Part shown: in pieces, positions 21,918 through 33,378 of the stretch
Layout: every line of letters begins with the position of its first letter
How positions within the stretch are numbered: position 1 is the first letter of the stretch
NCBI GenBank assembly: GCA_030180135.1
Contig: CM058233.1
Coordinates: 55,510,500 to 55,574,499, forward strand
DNA: 64,000 nt
Source of the DNA: Orychophragmus violaceus
Taxonomy: Eukaryota; Streptophyta; Magnoliopsida; Brassicales; Brassicaceae
Direction: 5' to 3'
Made by a program: the position numbers and the translations under genes
The notes under the pieces: generated by a model
Seen by the model: only the letters and a program-made list of their open reading frames with translations
What the model was told of the DNA's origin: nothing
The model's database searches: none

Positions 21918-22808
21918 ATGACTAGCACAAACAATCAAAACACTTTCTCGATCCGGTATGTCCTTGAGATGGACAAACTGAACGGATCAAATTTCTTGAC
22001 TTGGTCGCGGAACCTGAGGCTAGTCCTCAGGCATGAGAGAAAGGACTATGTCCTTGAGAAAGCTCTCCCCGAAAGGATCGGTCCCAATGCTACTCATGCA
22101 GTATTGAATGCTTGGAATAAGCATTATGATGATGTGGTAGATGTGCGTGGTCTGATATTGGCTACCATGGACTCAGAATTGTGGAAGCAATATGAGAACA
22201 TGGAGTCGCCAATAGAGATGATCAGCAGCCTGAAATTGAGATTTCAGGAGCAGGTAAGAGTGGAGAGATACCAGTTGGTTAAATCTCTCACTAGCTGCAA
22301 GCTACCGAATGATCATCCAGTAAGTCCTCATGTCAGTAAAATGATGGGTTACGTTGATAACCTGAGGAAACTGGATTATCCAGTTAGCCAAGAATTGGCG
22401 ACTGAGATCATTTTGCAGTCACTGCCGTCAAGCTATGATAAGTTCAGAAGGAACTATATCAAGAAAGGCTTAACGAAGACGCTGACTGAACTGCATGATA
22501 TGCTCAAGACAGTTGAGCCAAACGTGAAGAGTACCCTGTACAATCTCATGAAGGAGAAGGGTAGGTTTACTAAACCTAATGCTGACAAGGGTGAAGACAA
22601 AGTTGTCAAGATTTCGAATCATGACAAGCGTGTGTCTTCTGAGCCCGAGTCAGATACCTCTTACGTTGGTAAGTGCTGCTACTGTAAAGAGACTGGGCAT
22701 TGGAAGAGAAATTGCATTAAATTAATGGAAGATTATGAGGAGTTGAAGTTGATGTATTCGACTACTTCCTCAGGTATTCATGTTATTACTTCAAGTTATA
22801 CCTTATAG
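21918..22808 (+). CDS. Gag of nested copia element, intact
   Basis: The 296-residue ORF starts MTSTNNQNTFSIRYVLEMDK and has the copia gag (UBN2-type) pattern LNGSNFLTWSRNLRLVLRH at residues 20-38, DVRGLILATMDSELWKQYE near 75, and LQSLPSSYDKFRRNYIKKGL near 170. A zinc knuckle CCYCKETGHWKRNC lies at about residues 252-265. It would assemble particles and bind element RNA. It is the only intact ORF in the element although pol around it is decayed, and its counterpart at 55805-56716 is also open, which suggests that gag is kept by selection or by recent copying. Integrase and reverse transcriptase would have to come from another copia element. Confidence 0.88.
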   Translation: MTSTNNQNTFSIRYVLEMDKLNGSNFLTWSRNLRLVLRHERKDYVLEKALPERIGPNATHAVLNAWNKHYDDVVDVRGLILATMDSELWKQYENMESPIEMISSLKLRFQEQVRVERYQLVKSLTSCKLPNDHPVSPHVSKMMGYVDNLRKLDYPVSQELATEIILQSLPSSYDKFRRNYIKKGLTKTLTELHDMLKTVEPNVKSTLYNLMKEKGRFTKPNADKGEDKVVKISNHDKRVSSEPESDTSYVGKCCYCKETGHWKRNCIKLMEDYEELKLMYSTTSSGIHVITSSYTL

Positions 22809-25300
22809 GTATTGGTTGCTGGTTGTGGCACTGATATTTGTTATAATATGCAGAGCCTGAGCAACAATAGAACGTTGAAGGAAGGGCAAGTGGAACTGCG
22901 TGTCTGGAAGGAGCTTGGGATGCTGCCTCAGCCGTAGGGTTTTCACTTGTATGCCTTTGAGGCTTGGTTTTGTATTAAGTAATTGCTACAATGTACCTGC
23001 TTTAAGCAGAGTTGTTTTTCATTTTCTTGTAAAGAATTTGAATGTTTTTCATTTTGATAAGGACAAGTTTTGTTCTTTGGATCTTAATGAAATGTTAATT
23101 GTAGCACCCTATTCAAGGAATGGGTTTTATATCTTAAACCAAAGAGTGCCTAAATGTAACATAAATACCGAATTGGTTTAAATCTGATGAATTAAACCTG
23201 ATTTTTCTTGGCATAAATGTTTTGGTCAAATAGAGTAAGTCGGATTCAGAAACCCCATAGTTATGGACTTTTGGGCTCATTTGAATGGATATCTTATGAG
23301 ACTTGAATTCTTCTTACTGGACCAAAACACAAAGGGCCCATCTTAGCCAAGCTAGAGAAAGGCCCAAGGCTTATTGGACATTGGACATACTCATGTATGT
23401 GGTCCGATGAGCAGTAATGCCAAAGAAAATTTCCTGTACTTCATTATCTCTACTGATTACTTCAGTGAGTGTGACTGTGTTCATTTGATGAGACACTAGT
23501 CGGAATTCTTTGACATGGTCGAAAGAGTTCCAGAATGAGGTATAGAATCTGAATGACAGAAGTATTGAGACTCTGGATTAGATCACGAGTGAGAATACTT
23601 AAGTCATTGATGGTGTGATCATCTGAATGAGTGTGAAATCGTTTCACAGCTCATTTCTCCTGAAAACCTGGAGGTGTTTCTGTGAGAAAGAATCAGATCT
23701 TATTAGAAATGATTAAAGATGAGTCCACGAATCTTCCATGATATTCTTTAAGAATAACGCTCTAGAAATATCTATGTTTACGCTGAAATAGTTCCACCAA
23801 TATCAGTTGAAATACACCACATAAATGTGGATTGGAATCGATCCAATTCGTCTTTACTGAGTATTTGTAGTTGTGCTACTTCGCGTGGTTGTCCTAGGGA
23901 AACCAAGGCTTGTTACTTTTACGTCCATTCTGTTTTCTAAGAAGGGAAGTTACTTTCCAAGAAGAACAGTGGGAGTAAAAGTATAACTCGAAGAAATTCG
24001 AGAAATACAGGAGGCTGCTCAACCTGTTGAGGGAGAGCAGCGGATGGATTTACAGATTTCTGTAGAATCTACACCTGTAGAGCCTGAAGTTCGCAGATCT
24101 GGTTGAATCCGTCACTAATCCGAGAGTGATTTCTCGTGATTAGTTACAGAACCAGATGATCATTGAAAGTTCGCATGATCTGATGATCATTGAAAGCGAC
24201 GAACCTGCGAAATTCAAAGAAGCGAAAGTGAGCCCGGACTCCGAAAAATTACACTATGTGTAAGTTAGCTTCATTGATCCATTCATGGATGGAAGCAAAC
24301 AAATCGGAGTTGGGATCTTCATTCTGTTGAAGTAGTCAAGTTTTTGACTTGAACAGGAACGAAGTGGAACTGTGCGTTTACTAATAGATAAATGGGAGCG
24401 ATGTTGCATTTCTCATAGTGTATGTCGATGACATACTGATTCTCGAAAATAACGTCCCAATGCTGCAGTCGATAAAGGACTGCTTTGGGAGTTGGTTTTG
24501 TGGTTGACATGGGTAAAGCCACGTAGTTCTTGGATTTTGGATCTAAAGATTGAGACCCAAAAGAGCTGGTAGGACAAAGTCAGGATTCTTAAATTGACAA
24601 AGTTCTACACGTAATCAGCAATCCAAGAAGGGTTTTATGCCAATGTCACATGGCAATACGTTAAGCAAGAAGCAATGTCCTACGATATCTGCTGAGCTTG
24701 AATGCATGGATGAGATTCCATATGCGACGGCAATTGGATTCATCATGTATGCCATGACACGTACTTGTTTTGATATTGCTTTAATGTCAAACAAGACAAG
24801 TAAAGACAAGTCAAATCCAGCAAAGAATCACTGGATTGCCGTAAAGAATATCCTAAAGTATTTGAGAAATACTAAGGATAAGTTCTTGGTTTACGGAGAA
24901 AGTGAAGTGCTACAAGTCAATAAAGTCTGAAAGGCAATTTTCCAATAGACAAAGATACTTCCCGGTCACAGTCCGGCTATATCTTGTGTCTGTCTGGCGG
25001 TGCTCGGCACTGTTGCTGACTCCATGACTTAAGCTGAATATTTCGCAGCTTGAGAAGCGGCGAAAGAGGTTGTTTGGAAAGAAGAGTTCATCACTGAACT
25101 TGATGTGATTCCCAGCGTAGATAAGTCTAGCTGCACATCTGATGTCCAAACACCTTGAGGGTAGGTATAACCTATTCCGTGAGATAAATGACAGAGGTGT
25201 GAAGTAGATAAGCAAGTTTCATCAAATGAGAACGTTGCTAGTCTATTAACGAAGCCACTCCTTAGGCCTAAGCACGAGTCGCGGACTGTTGCTGTAGGAT
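22809..25300 (+). pseudogene. Decayed pol of nested copia element
   Basis: Pieces are recognisable in order: the pre-integrase region near 22950-23150 (NCYNVPALSR, NGFYILN), an RT box YVDDILIL at 24420-24443, and the RT/RNase H connection at 24637-24930 (TRTCFDIALMSNKTS, HWIAVKNILKYLRNTKDKFL). Stops, shifts and large deletions separate them; most of integrase and much of RT are missing. The same pieces occur in the same decayed state in the sister element, so the loss came before the two families split. Confidence 0.8.
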
Positions 25301-26158
25301 GAGTGAAATTAAGATGTAGTCTTAATTTCAGTGGGAGTTTTTAAAGGGCTTTACTTAGTTATTTTGAAAGGTTCATGTAAACATAATATTTTATGTTTAT
25401 GAAATCTATGATTTCTGGATTATTTTTAACTGTGATATAAAATAATCGTTCCAAAATGATTCATGTCATTATATATGGGCCATCGAAGTACATGAGTAGA
25501 CTTGATCCTGAAACCCCATATTTAACGAAATGACATAAATCATAGTGTCCATAGTCGAAGGTTGTTGAAATTGGAACACCAACAACCACTTGAGACTAGA
25601 TTGTGTTGAGACTTATGACCAGGTTTCGAGGGGTCATAGATGCGCGGCATCAAAGTCGACACATAGGTATATGTAGGGGAGCATATGACCGGACATGGCC
25701 CGCTGATGAGAACTCTACAAGATATTAATATCTGTGTCATGAGAGGTTCTCATATACGACTATAGAGTATAGTCCTTAGACCTGAGTTCGCATGCATGTG
25801 GCTGCACATGGAGTGATACGCTTTGATCATTGTCTAACGCTGTTTCGTAACTGGGAGCTATAAGGACCTTGGTTGGGTGTATTATAAAGTGTGTAGTTCA
25901 TAGTGATGGAACAAGATGGGATTTGTCCCTGCCGTTTAACGGAGGTAATATCTCTAGGCCAATCGGAGACTTGATAGCTGGTAAGAGAGTGGCCACTCCC
26001 AAACGGACTTGCCCAAGTCGTTTGCATTGTCAGTATCAAATCTGGTCCGATTAAAATGGTCTGGCTATATAAGGATGACACGCATCTTGCCTTATGCCAG
26101 ATCGAGATATTGAGACAAAAGGACTAGGGAATGTAGGATTCCAGTACAAGTGGAAGAT
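25301..26158 (+). promoter_or_regulatory. Conserved 3' noncoding region and polypurine tract
   Basis: This stretch is non-coding but aligns well with 59090-59916 of the sister element, for example around GAGTATAGTCCTTAGACCTG (25765-25784) and ACACCAACAACC. It ends in the polypurine-like AAGTGGAAGAT just before the LTR. Better conservation than the pol pieces suggests a signal needed in cis; what it binds is unknown. Confidence 0.55.
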
Positions 26159-26880
26159 TGTTGGGAATGTCCTGAAATCTACTGTACTATCTCTAGAAAA
26201 TATGATAAATGTCGAGATCAGACATAAGTCATAAATACTGGGTGATCATGATGGCTTGCTAGAGTCCGCTCTTGATCTATAAGTTTAGCACTTATTACCA
26301 GTATTGTATGATCCCAAAGGGTCACACACCATAGCTAACGGGAATGTTAAGATGGAATTAATACGGTAAGATGCTAAGGCATTTACTGTATTTGCACAGA
26401 GAGATGGGCAGACAACAAATGGGCTTCTGTCTGATTTGTTGTCTTGGGCCCAAAACATTAATGACCATTAGTCTAATGACTTGGGCCATTAATGAGAGAC
26501 AAAATTAAGAATGGGCCATTAGGATAAATCCTTGGGCCCATGAAGGGATTAATTAAGATTGCAACTTAAGTTGCAAACCCTACCTCTCCCTTTAGTTGGC
26601 GATTTTTGCAGCCATAGCCGCAGGGCTTTTTGCTCTCTCTCTCTCCTCTCTGTTCTTCCATTTTGGGTCTAGCAACCTATCCCACTGCTTGTAAGAGTGT
26701 GGATACCGAGGAGGAACAGGTAAGCATCTGTTCTGATCTGATCTTGCCATCCCATTCCGCTGCAAAGTTAAGATTAGGTTTGTGTTCTAAGATTCAGTTA
26801 CAAGAACCTAGATCTGTCATTGATTATGTGTTAGGTTGCAATACGGAAATTGAACCTTGGAAACACATAAAAATCTAACA
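26159..26880 (+). repeat. 3' LTR of nested element (722 bp)
   Basis: Matches 19373-20094 with about five differences and is followed by the GTTAG duplication (26881-26885). Confidence 0.95.
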
Positions 26881-26885
26881 GTTAG

Positions 26886-29800
26886 ATATATGCCTAGCAT
26901 AGGGAGGAACCTAATCTCACTAGGAACACTGGAAAAGAAGGGCTGTGAATTTAAAGGATCACAAGGAATCCTTAAGATTGTAAAAGGGTGTACAGTTATC
27001 ATGAAGGGATCCAGAAAGGGAGTTGATACACTGTACATGTTACAAGGATCAGCAAAGAAAGCAGAACTGTGTATTGCAACAGACAAGACCAGTAGACATG
27101 ACAAAGACGTGGGTTATACTAAACTCTGGCACAGTAGGATGGGACACATAGGACAGAAGGCAATGAGTGAACTTGCTAAGAAAGGGTGCTTAGAGAAAGA
27201 CAAGATGACAGAGGTTTCGTTTTGTGAAGACTGCATCATGGGTAAAACTCCTAAAGTTGGTTTTAGCCAAGGACAACACACGACAAAAGCCAAGCTGGAC
27301 TACATCCATTCAGACCTCTGGGGCTCTCCGAATGTTCCCATGAGCCTTGGAAGATGTCAGTATTACATATCGTTTACTGATGATTGGTCAAGAAAGGTTT
27401 GGGTGTACTTTCTAAAAACCAAGGATGAAGCTTTTGATAAGTTCCTCGAGTGGAAACAAATGGTTGAAACTCAATCTGAGAGAAAGGTCAAGAAACTGAG
27501 GACTGACAACGGCCTCGAATTCTGCAACATGAGGTTTGACAATTACTGTAAACAAGAAGGAATTGTCAGACACAAAACATGTACGTATACCCCAGAACAA
27601 AACGGTATAGCTGAACGGCTTAACAGAACTTTGATGGAAAAGGTAAGAAGCATGCTTAGTGAAAGTGGGCTTGAGCAAAGATTCTGGGCAGAAGCCGTAT
27701 CAACAGCAGTGTACTTGTTAAACCGAACTCCTTCATCAACAATAAATTTCGAAATACCAGAAGAGAGATGGTCTTCAACAGCACCAAACCTCTCAGGCCT
27801 AAAGCGTTTTGGATGTTTGGTGTACGTTCACTCATCTGATGGAAAGCTCAACCCGAGAGCTAAGAAGGGCATATTCACAGGGTATCCAGATGGAGTAAAA
27901 GGTTTCAGAGTGTGGTTATTGGATGAAGAAAGAGTCATCATCAGTCGGAATGTGGTTTTCAAGGAGGATGTGATGTATAAGGAGCTCAAGACAGACGCTC
28001 AAACAGGTATCAAACTCCATAATATTTCAACTAACAAGATTTTAAGCTTTGATGATACAGGTAAAAACAGGTTATCAGATCACATAGGCGAAAGAGAAAC
28101 TGGAAGTGTACAAGCTCAAGGTGGAGAATCTCAAATTGAAACACAAGATGACGACAACTCAGTTGTATACACAGATGATCAGGATCAGATAGAATCTGAG
28201 CCTTCCGAGAATAGACCAAGAAGAGAACCTAAGATGCCAGCTAGGTTCAAGGACTATCAGGTTTATGCAGACAATGATGATGATGATGATGATATAGCTG
28301 GTTACGCATATCTGATGATAGAGGATGGGGGAAATCCAGAGCCAAGGGATTTTGAAGAAGCCTTAACGGATCCAGATAAAGATAAATGGATGGAAGCAGC
28401 AAATGAGGAGATCAACTCACTGATGAAGAACAGAACTTGGGTTCTAGTTGACAGAGTCAAGAGTCACAAACCTATCGGCTGTAAGTGGGTCTTCAAACGC
28501 AAAGCAGGTATAAGTGGAGTTGAAGCTCCCAGGTTCAAAGCCAGGCTAGTAGCTAAAGGCTACTCTCAAAGGGAAGGAGTAGATTATCAAGAAATCTTCT
28601 CACCAGTTGCGAAACATGTTTCTATAAGGCTTCTATTGTCTGCAGTAGCACACTATGATCTGGAACTTCAGCAAATGGACGTTAAAACATCGTTTCTACA
28701 TGGCTACTTAGATGAGGAAATATATATGGAACAGCCTCAGGTATATGTCAGTAAGAAGCATCCAGAGAAAGTATGTCTGCTTAAGAGATCACTCTACGGG
28801 TTGAAGCAATCTCCTAGGCAGTGGAATACCAGGTTTGATGAGTTTATGAAGAATAACAAGTTCAGAAGGAGTGAATACGATGTCTGCATGTACTTTAAGG
28901 AATCATCAACAGACGGATACGTCTATCTTCTACTGTACGTAGATGATATCCTGATAGCTGCAAAGAACAAGAAGTCAGTCACTGAGTTGAAGAATCTTCT
29001 AAGCTCAGAGTTTGACATGAAGGACTTGGGGGATGCAAAGAAGATTCTGGGAATGGAGATTTGCAGAGACAGAACAGTTGGGACCTTGTCCATATCTCAG
29101 AAGAATTATCTACTTAAGGTACTAGGGAATCTAGGAATGGACCAAGCAAAGTCAGTTGCTACTCCATTAGGAGTTCACTTCAAGCTTAAATCAGCCACAG
29201 AGAAAGAACTACAAGAACAGGGAGACAAGATGAGAACAGTTCCTTACCAGAGTGCTGTGGGAAGCCTTATGTACGCAATGGTAGGGACTAGACCAGATCT
29301 TGCCTTTGCTGTGGGTATGGTCTGCAGGTTCATGAGTGCACCTCTGAAGGAACACTGGCAGGCAGTAAAATGGATTCTGAGATACATTAAAGGATCTCTC
29401 GATGTTAAGCTCAGTTACAGAAGGAACAAGGACTTCTACGTGAGAGGCTACTGTGATTCGGATTATGCAGCTGATCTGGACAGACGAAGATCAATTTCAG
29501 GGGTTTTTTTCACGGTTGGTGGTAATGTGGTAAGCTGGAGATCTAGTCTACAAAAGGTCGTGGCTCTTTCCACCACAGAGGCAGAGTATATGGCGCTAAC
29601 GGCTGCAGCTAAAGAAGCTATTTGGCTAGGAGGGTTCATAAATGAACTAGGCTTTCACCAAAGATCAGTGGACATACACTGCGACTCACAAAGTGCCATT
29701 GCACTTGCCAAGAATGCAGTGTATCACGAACGTACTAAGCATATGGCAGTGAAGTTTCATTTTATCAGAGATTTGATTGCTGATAGAATAGTTCAGGTAC

Positions 29801-29904
29801 TGAAGATAGCCACTGCTTACAACCCAACTGACATCTTCACAAAGGTTTTACCAGTTGGAAAGTTTCAAGAAGCTTTGCAGCTTCTTAGAGTTACTGATCA
29901 TTGA
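26886..29904 (+). CDS. Copia pol (integrase, reverse transcriptase, RNase H), 3' part of interrupted polyprotein
   Basis: The open frame resumes right after the GTTAG duplication and runs about 1000 codons to TGA. The zinc-binding pre-integrase region shows LWHSRMGHIGQKAM and FCEDCIMGK. The integrase acidic residues are in YIHSDLWGSP, LRTDNGLEF and GIAERLNRTLMEKVRSML. Reverse transcriptase begins near 28380 (WMEAANEEINSL), with QQMDVKTSFLHG, RSLYGLKQSPRQW and the active-site YVDD at 28936-28947. RNase H shows GYCDSDYAADLDRRRS, SLTTEAEYMAL-type block (LSTTEAEYMAL) and HCDSQSAIALAKN. No internal stop was seen. It could be functional in other copies, and is a candidate source of enzymes in trans, although gag differs from that of the nested element. 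Confidence 0.93.
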
Positions 29905-30148
29905 AGCGAGTTGGAGTTCACCTCAAACAGCTGGGAGGGTTTTCTCAGAAAGATATGAAGCTGGGAGGGTTTTCTCAGGAAGGATTTGAAGCTGGTAGAA
30001 GAACCAGGGACTGCGGGGTTTTGCGGTGTTGTGCACAATGTTGTACATAAGTAAGCATGGAGAAGTATTGTCTCTCATGGTCTCTTAGGATTAGGTATAT
30101 CCAAGGGAAGCTAGAACTAAGATAGAATAAGTGGACAAGGTGGAGATT

Positions 30149-30585
30149 TGTTGAGCCAATGTCCAACTTATTAGGTGATATCACTCAAGGTCTAAAGACT
30201 CTAGGAGGAGAAGAGGGTCTTCACTGGTCTTTGGTGTTGACTCGGGTCATGTGCTCATCACGTGACTCAAGTACTCTTGTAATCAGCTGGATATAAAGCT
30301 GAATCTTCTTCTCCTTCGAGTGTTAAGCAAGACGTTCGAAAAGCTTGTGACGAACGATCTTGAGAGCCATTGTAGAGAGAGATCAAGAGCTCGGGTTTGA
30401 GCTGTTCTAGTGTATTGCTGACATAGTCAGCCCCGGTGAGTATAGCAGCCATTCACATCGAGTGGTGTGGTGAACACCGGGTGAAAAGTCTCGTGCATCT
30501 TCTTTACTTTCTGTTCTTTCGATTTCTTAGACTTGAGTGTTTGATTCTTGTGAAGTTCGAGTTGATTGAGAGCTTAGGTTTCACA
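30149..30585 (+). repeat. 3' LTR (437 bp) of host copia element
   Basis: Looks identical to 17737-18173; followed by GTATT (30586-30590). The polypurine tract GGACAAGGTGGAGATT precedes it. Confidence 0.95.
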
Positions 30586-31052
30586 GTATTATATGAGGGA
30601 AGATCGATTCAAACGACCTAGGGTTTAGGCCGAATTAATGGAGCAGAATCGGATCCGCAATCTACGAATCATCCATTCTTACTTTTTCAGAAGATACAAA
30701 GAACATATGAGAAGGAAGATGAAGAGATTAAGGTTATAGAAGAAGCTTTGGTTTGGTGATTAGGTCGATGAATTCAATCGACATATTGGGAGAAGGTTAA
30801 GTTTAGAGATGGCAAATGACGTGGAGGAAAGATATAATTTGATTGGCTTGCATTTTTTCTCATTAATACAGGTGTCAACACCTCAGGCAATACGGATGCT
30901 GAGGTGTCAACACCAGGAGAGACACTCCTCTTATTATAGTATTGATTGATTATATATATACTTTGTATAAAATAGGTTGCAAAGAATTAAAATTACGGGA
31001 AAAAACTAACAGATACAAAAAGAGGAAAACTAATGTTTTGGTGGCTTAAGGG

Positions 31053-33159
31053 TCAAGAGAGAATTTCTTGGATCAAACCAGACAAGATAAGTTTCTCCAA
31101 GTCAACTACAGCTTGATGAGTTTCATATATCTGAAACTCACTTCTCCAACCCAAATCCCAAACTCCACTTGCCATCTCTGTCTTCTTACTATTTAAATCC
31201 TTGTCCAACACCATGTGTATGCTCTCTTTAACAAAGCTGCTCTGTCCTAAAAACGTGTCTCTGTAACTTCTCAGGGACTCAAAACCATCACAGACTTCCA
31301 TTAACATCTCATCAATGTGGACAGAGCTTCTTTGGGGACAAGTTGGTTCCGTGATGAGAAGAAGGCTTCTGCGTTTGGCTACTTCTTTGGCAAAGTCTAG
31401 TGCAAGTCTTTGGTCTGAGATTACAATGCTGTAGTTATCCTGATAGGTTGTTTCTTGGCTTCTTTTAGTGTTGGTGTTGAAGTCAACGAGATTCGCTGCG
31501 TAGCTGATGAAATTCGAGGAGTTTGATAGGAAAGATTTAAGAGAGATTTGGGAGGTTTCTGGATGAATTGTAACAGGACAAGAAGATACTTGTCCCTTGT
31601 CGCATTGACCTTTACAAGAACAATGGTAAAAGAGTATATATATGAGGAGATGTTTTAAAAGAAACAAACATTAAAAAAAAAAAACATCATAAAATAACCT
31701 TGAATATGAAACTCTGTACAAGTGGTTTCCTCTGCAGAATGTTGGGTTATTGATTCATGTGAAGAACTTGAAATATTTTCTGAAGCTATGTCATTGCCTC
31801 TTGGATGTAGTTTCTTCTTTGCCTAGATGAGAAACATAGTTAATGGAAGAATTTTAAATTTAGAAATGAAAAATTTTATGCAATGAAGAAGAAGTGAGAA
31901 AGATTGGTTACACTTGGTCTACTAGCTTCACCGGACTTCTTTTCCCGACTATTACTTTTCTGCTCATCGCTACTACTAGCGCTGGAGCTCAACCTGGAAC
32001 GTCGATTCTTGTGAGTCGCATGATTGGTGGGTGGCTTAAGAGCTGGGTCGTGAGGTCTAAATCTTTCTTTACCTTCTCCAATATCCTCTTTCTTGACAGA
32101 AATCTTTTTGTTGGTTTCCACCGGTTTTCCTTCATTCTCTTGTATTCTACACACCATTCCTTTAGGTTCTCTGTCTTTCTTGGTCAGTTTACTGGCTCCC
32201 TTTGCTTGATGATCTTTTCTCTGGTTAATCATTCTTGGATGAACCTCACCTTGCATTCTCGGTTTCTTAGGGCCTTTTTTCTCAGGCTTTTCTACAATAT
32301 TCAAAGGTCTGATAAGAACTATAGTTGAGGAGGGATTCTCACTCGGAATCTTTTCAGGCAAAGATTGTAAAACAGGTTCTCTTGTAGAGTTACATCTCAT
32401 AGTTTCAGGACTCTCTTTCTTCAGCTTCTGCTTATCAATATGATTCGGTTCTTGATGAGATACATCCAAACCCATAAGCCTAGCAATCAAACTTGGAGCT
32501 CTCCGTGTAATGTCAGACGATGCAGAAGATTTTGTAGAGCCAGTAACCATAGAAGATTGGCTTGAGCTTGTTGATGATGACGCAGCTACAGAATCACTTC
32601 TAACAACCCGAGTAGTTGTTGTTTGTGGAATTAGATTTTGCCTAAGAAAGCTTTCTCTAATCACTTTTCTTAGCTCCTCATAACAATCCTTGGATGCTAC
32701 ATTCTCTTGAACCATCATCCGTTTCTCAATACGCTCTCCGAATCTATCAGACATCGATCTCTGGAACCTCAAATCCCTAGGTTTCTGCTTGATATCATCT
32801 TCTTGAAGCATAGCTAAAGACTCTTCCAAATCAAGTGCTCCTCTTAACAAACCTTTCGTTATATCCACAGTCTCATAGCTCGACCCTTTAGACCATGAAT
32901 CAATCGCAACGTTAAGTTTCTGAATCCCTTCAGACACTCTCAAAAGCTGCAATGAAGAAGAAGGAGCATCCTCTGTGCTCTTCCTCGGCGCCATTTCGGA
33001 TCTCTCTTTGGCTTTCCAAGGATGGTCAAACCTTTGGTTACAAATGCAACTACGGCTCTTACTTTGTTTCTTAATTGCTCCACATTCCACTACTCCTCTT
33101 GGATCATCACACATTATGAATGATCTGTAAACTCCTGATCGTAATTTTCCTTCAGGCAT
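31053..33159 (-). CDS. TRM-type protein (VARLMGL motif and DUF4378), intact, three coding exons
   Basis: Coding exons on the minus strand are 33159-31912, 31822-31699 and 31609-31053 with GT/AG introns of 89 bp each, giving 1929 nt and 642 residues with no break. A 5' UTR intron (33378-33172) has the strong donor TGTG/GTAAGTATT and acceptor TTGTTGCAG, 12 nt before the ATG. The protein opens MPEGKLRSGVYRSFIMCDDP, is serine- and lysine-rich, and has PSLIARLMGLD at residues 222-232 (the VARLMGL motif, PF14383). The C-terminus (GWRSEFQIYETHQAVVDLEK then LILSGLIQEIL) is the end of DUF4378 (PF14309). Proteins with this pair belong to the TON1-recruiting-motif/LONGIFOLIA group, which act at cortical microtubules; the member was not identified. 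The Helitron 5' end lies about 107 bp past the stop. Confidence 0.9.
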
Positions 33160-33378
33160 TGTTTCTATATTCTGCAACAAAAAAAATCAAGAAACGTGGT
33201 CAAACTATAATGACCCAATTTAGACATAACTATTCAATTACATTTCAGGATCTTTAAGACAGATCATATTCTTGTTGGGGAGAAGAACAAAAACATGATT
33301 CTTCTTGTTGTTGAATTTAAATACAGAGATACAAACAAAATACGAATTTTAGGAATTAAGTGACGCAATAATACTTAC

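Larger units (their letters stand above)
19373..26880 (+). mobile_element. Nested copia element with intact gag and decayed pol (family A)
   Basis: Two 722 bp LTRs flank a 6 kb interior. GTTAG duplications show a clean insertion into the protease region of the host copia element. The interior holds a 1.8 kb leader, one open gag ORF (21918-22808) and about 2.5 kb in which pol is recognisable only as scattered, stop-ridden pieces. The LTRs differ at about five sites by eye (0.7 percent). The copy is a sister of 53408-60635. Confidence 0.93.
17737..30585 (+). mobile_element. Full-length Ty1-copia element hosting a nested copia element
   Basis: The element has 437 bp LTRs, GTATT target duplications, a primer site, a polypurine tract (about 30131-30148) and all copia domains in order. 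The coding sequence is open except for a TGA at 19317-19319 and the nested insertion at 19373-26880; without the nested element it would be about 5.3 kb. The two LTRs look identical by eye, so it inserted recently. It sits inside the captured-gene Helitron. Confidence 0.95.
13560..30945 (-). mobile_element. Helitron carrying host gene fragments, split by nested copia elements
   Basis: The minus-strand 3' end reads ...CTGCTGCGTAGCGCGG, a 7 bp stem with two mismatches, then ATCCATACCTAG and a flanking T at 13559. The minus-strand 5' end at 30945 starts TCAATACTATAATAAGAGGAG, with A as the flanking base, followed by GGTGTTGACACCTCAGC; that is the form of Arabidopsis-type Helitron starts. Helitrons insert between A and T and make no duplication, as seen. 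Removing the copia insertion at 17737-30590 leaves about 4.5 kb. No Rep/helicase was found, so it is non-autonomous. All recognised captured exons lie on the same (minus) strand as the element. The 5' terminus could also be 30949. Confidence 0.62.

Noticed and set aside
26857..26885. Pol of the host copia starting inside the nested LTR
   Set aside because: The first codons come from the nested LTR and the duplicated GTTAG; the family sequence resumes at 26886.
33160..33180. Start of the TRM-type gene upstream of the MPEG methionine
   Set aside because: The upstream codons begin with TTG and overlap a clear 3' splice acceptor (TTGTTGCAG), so they are intron and 5' UTR.
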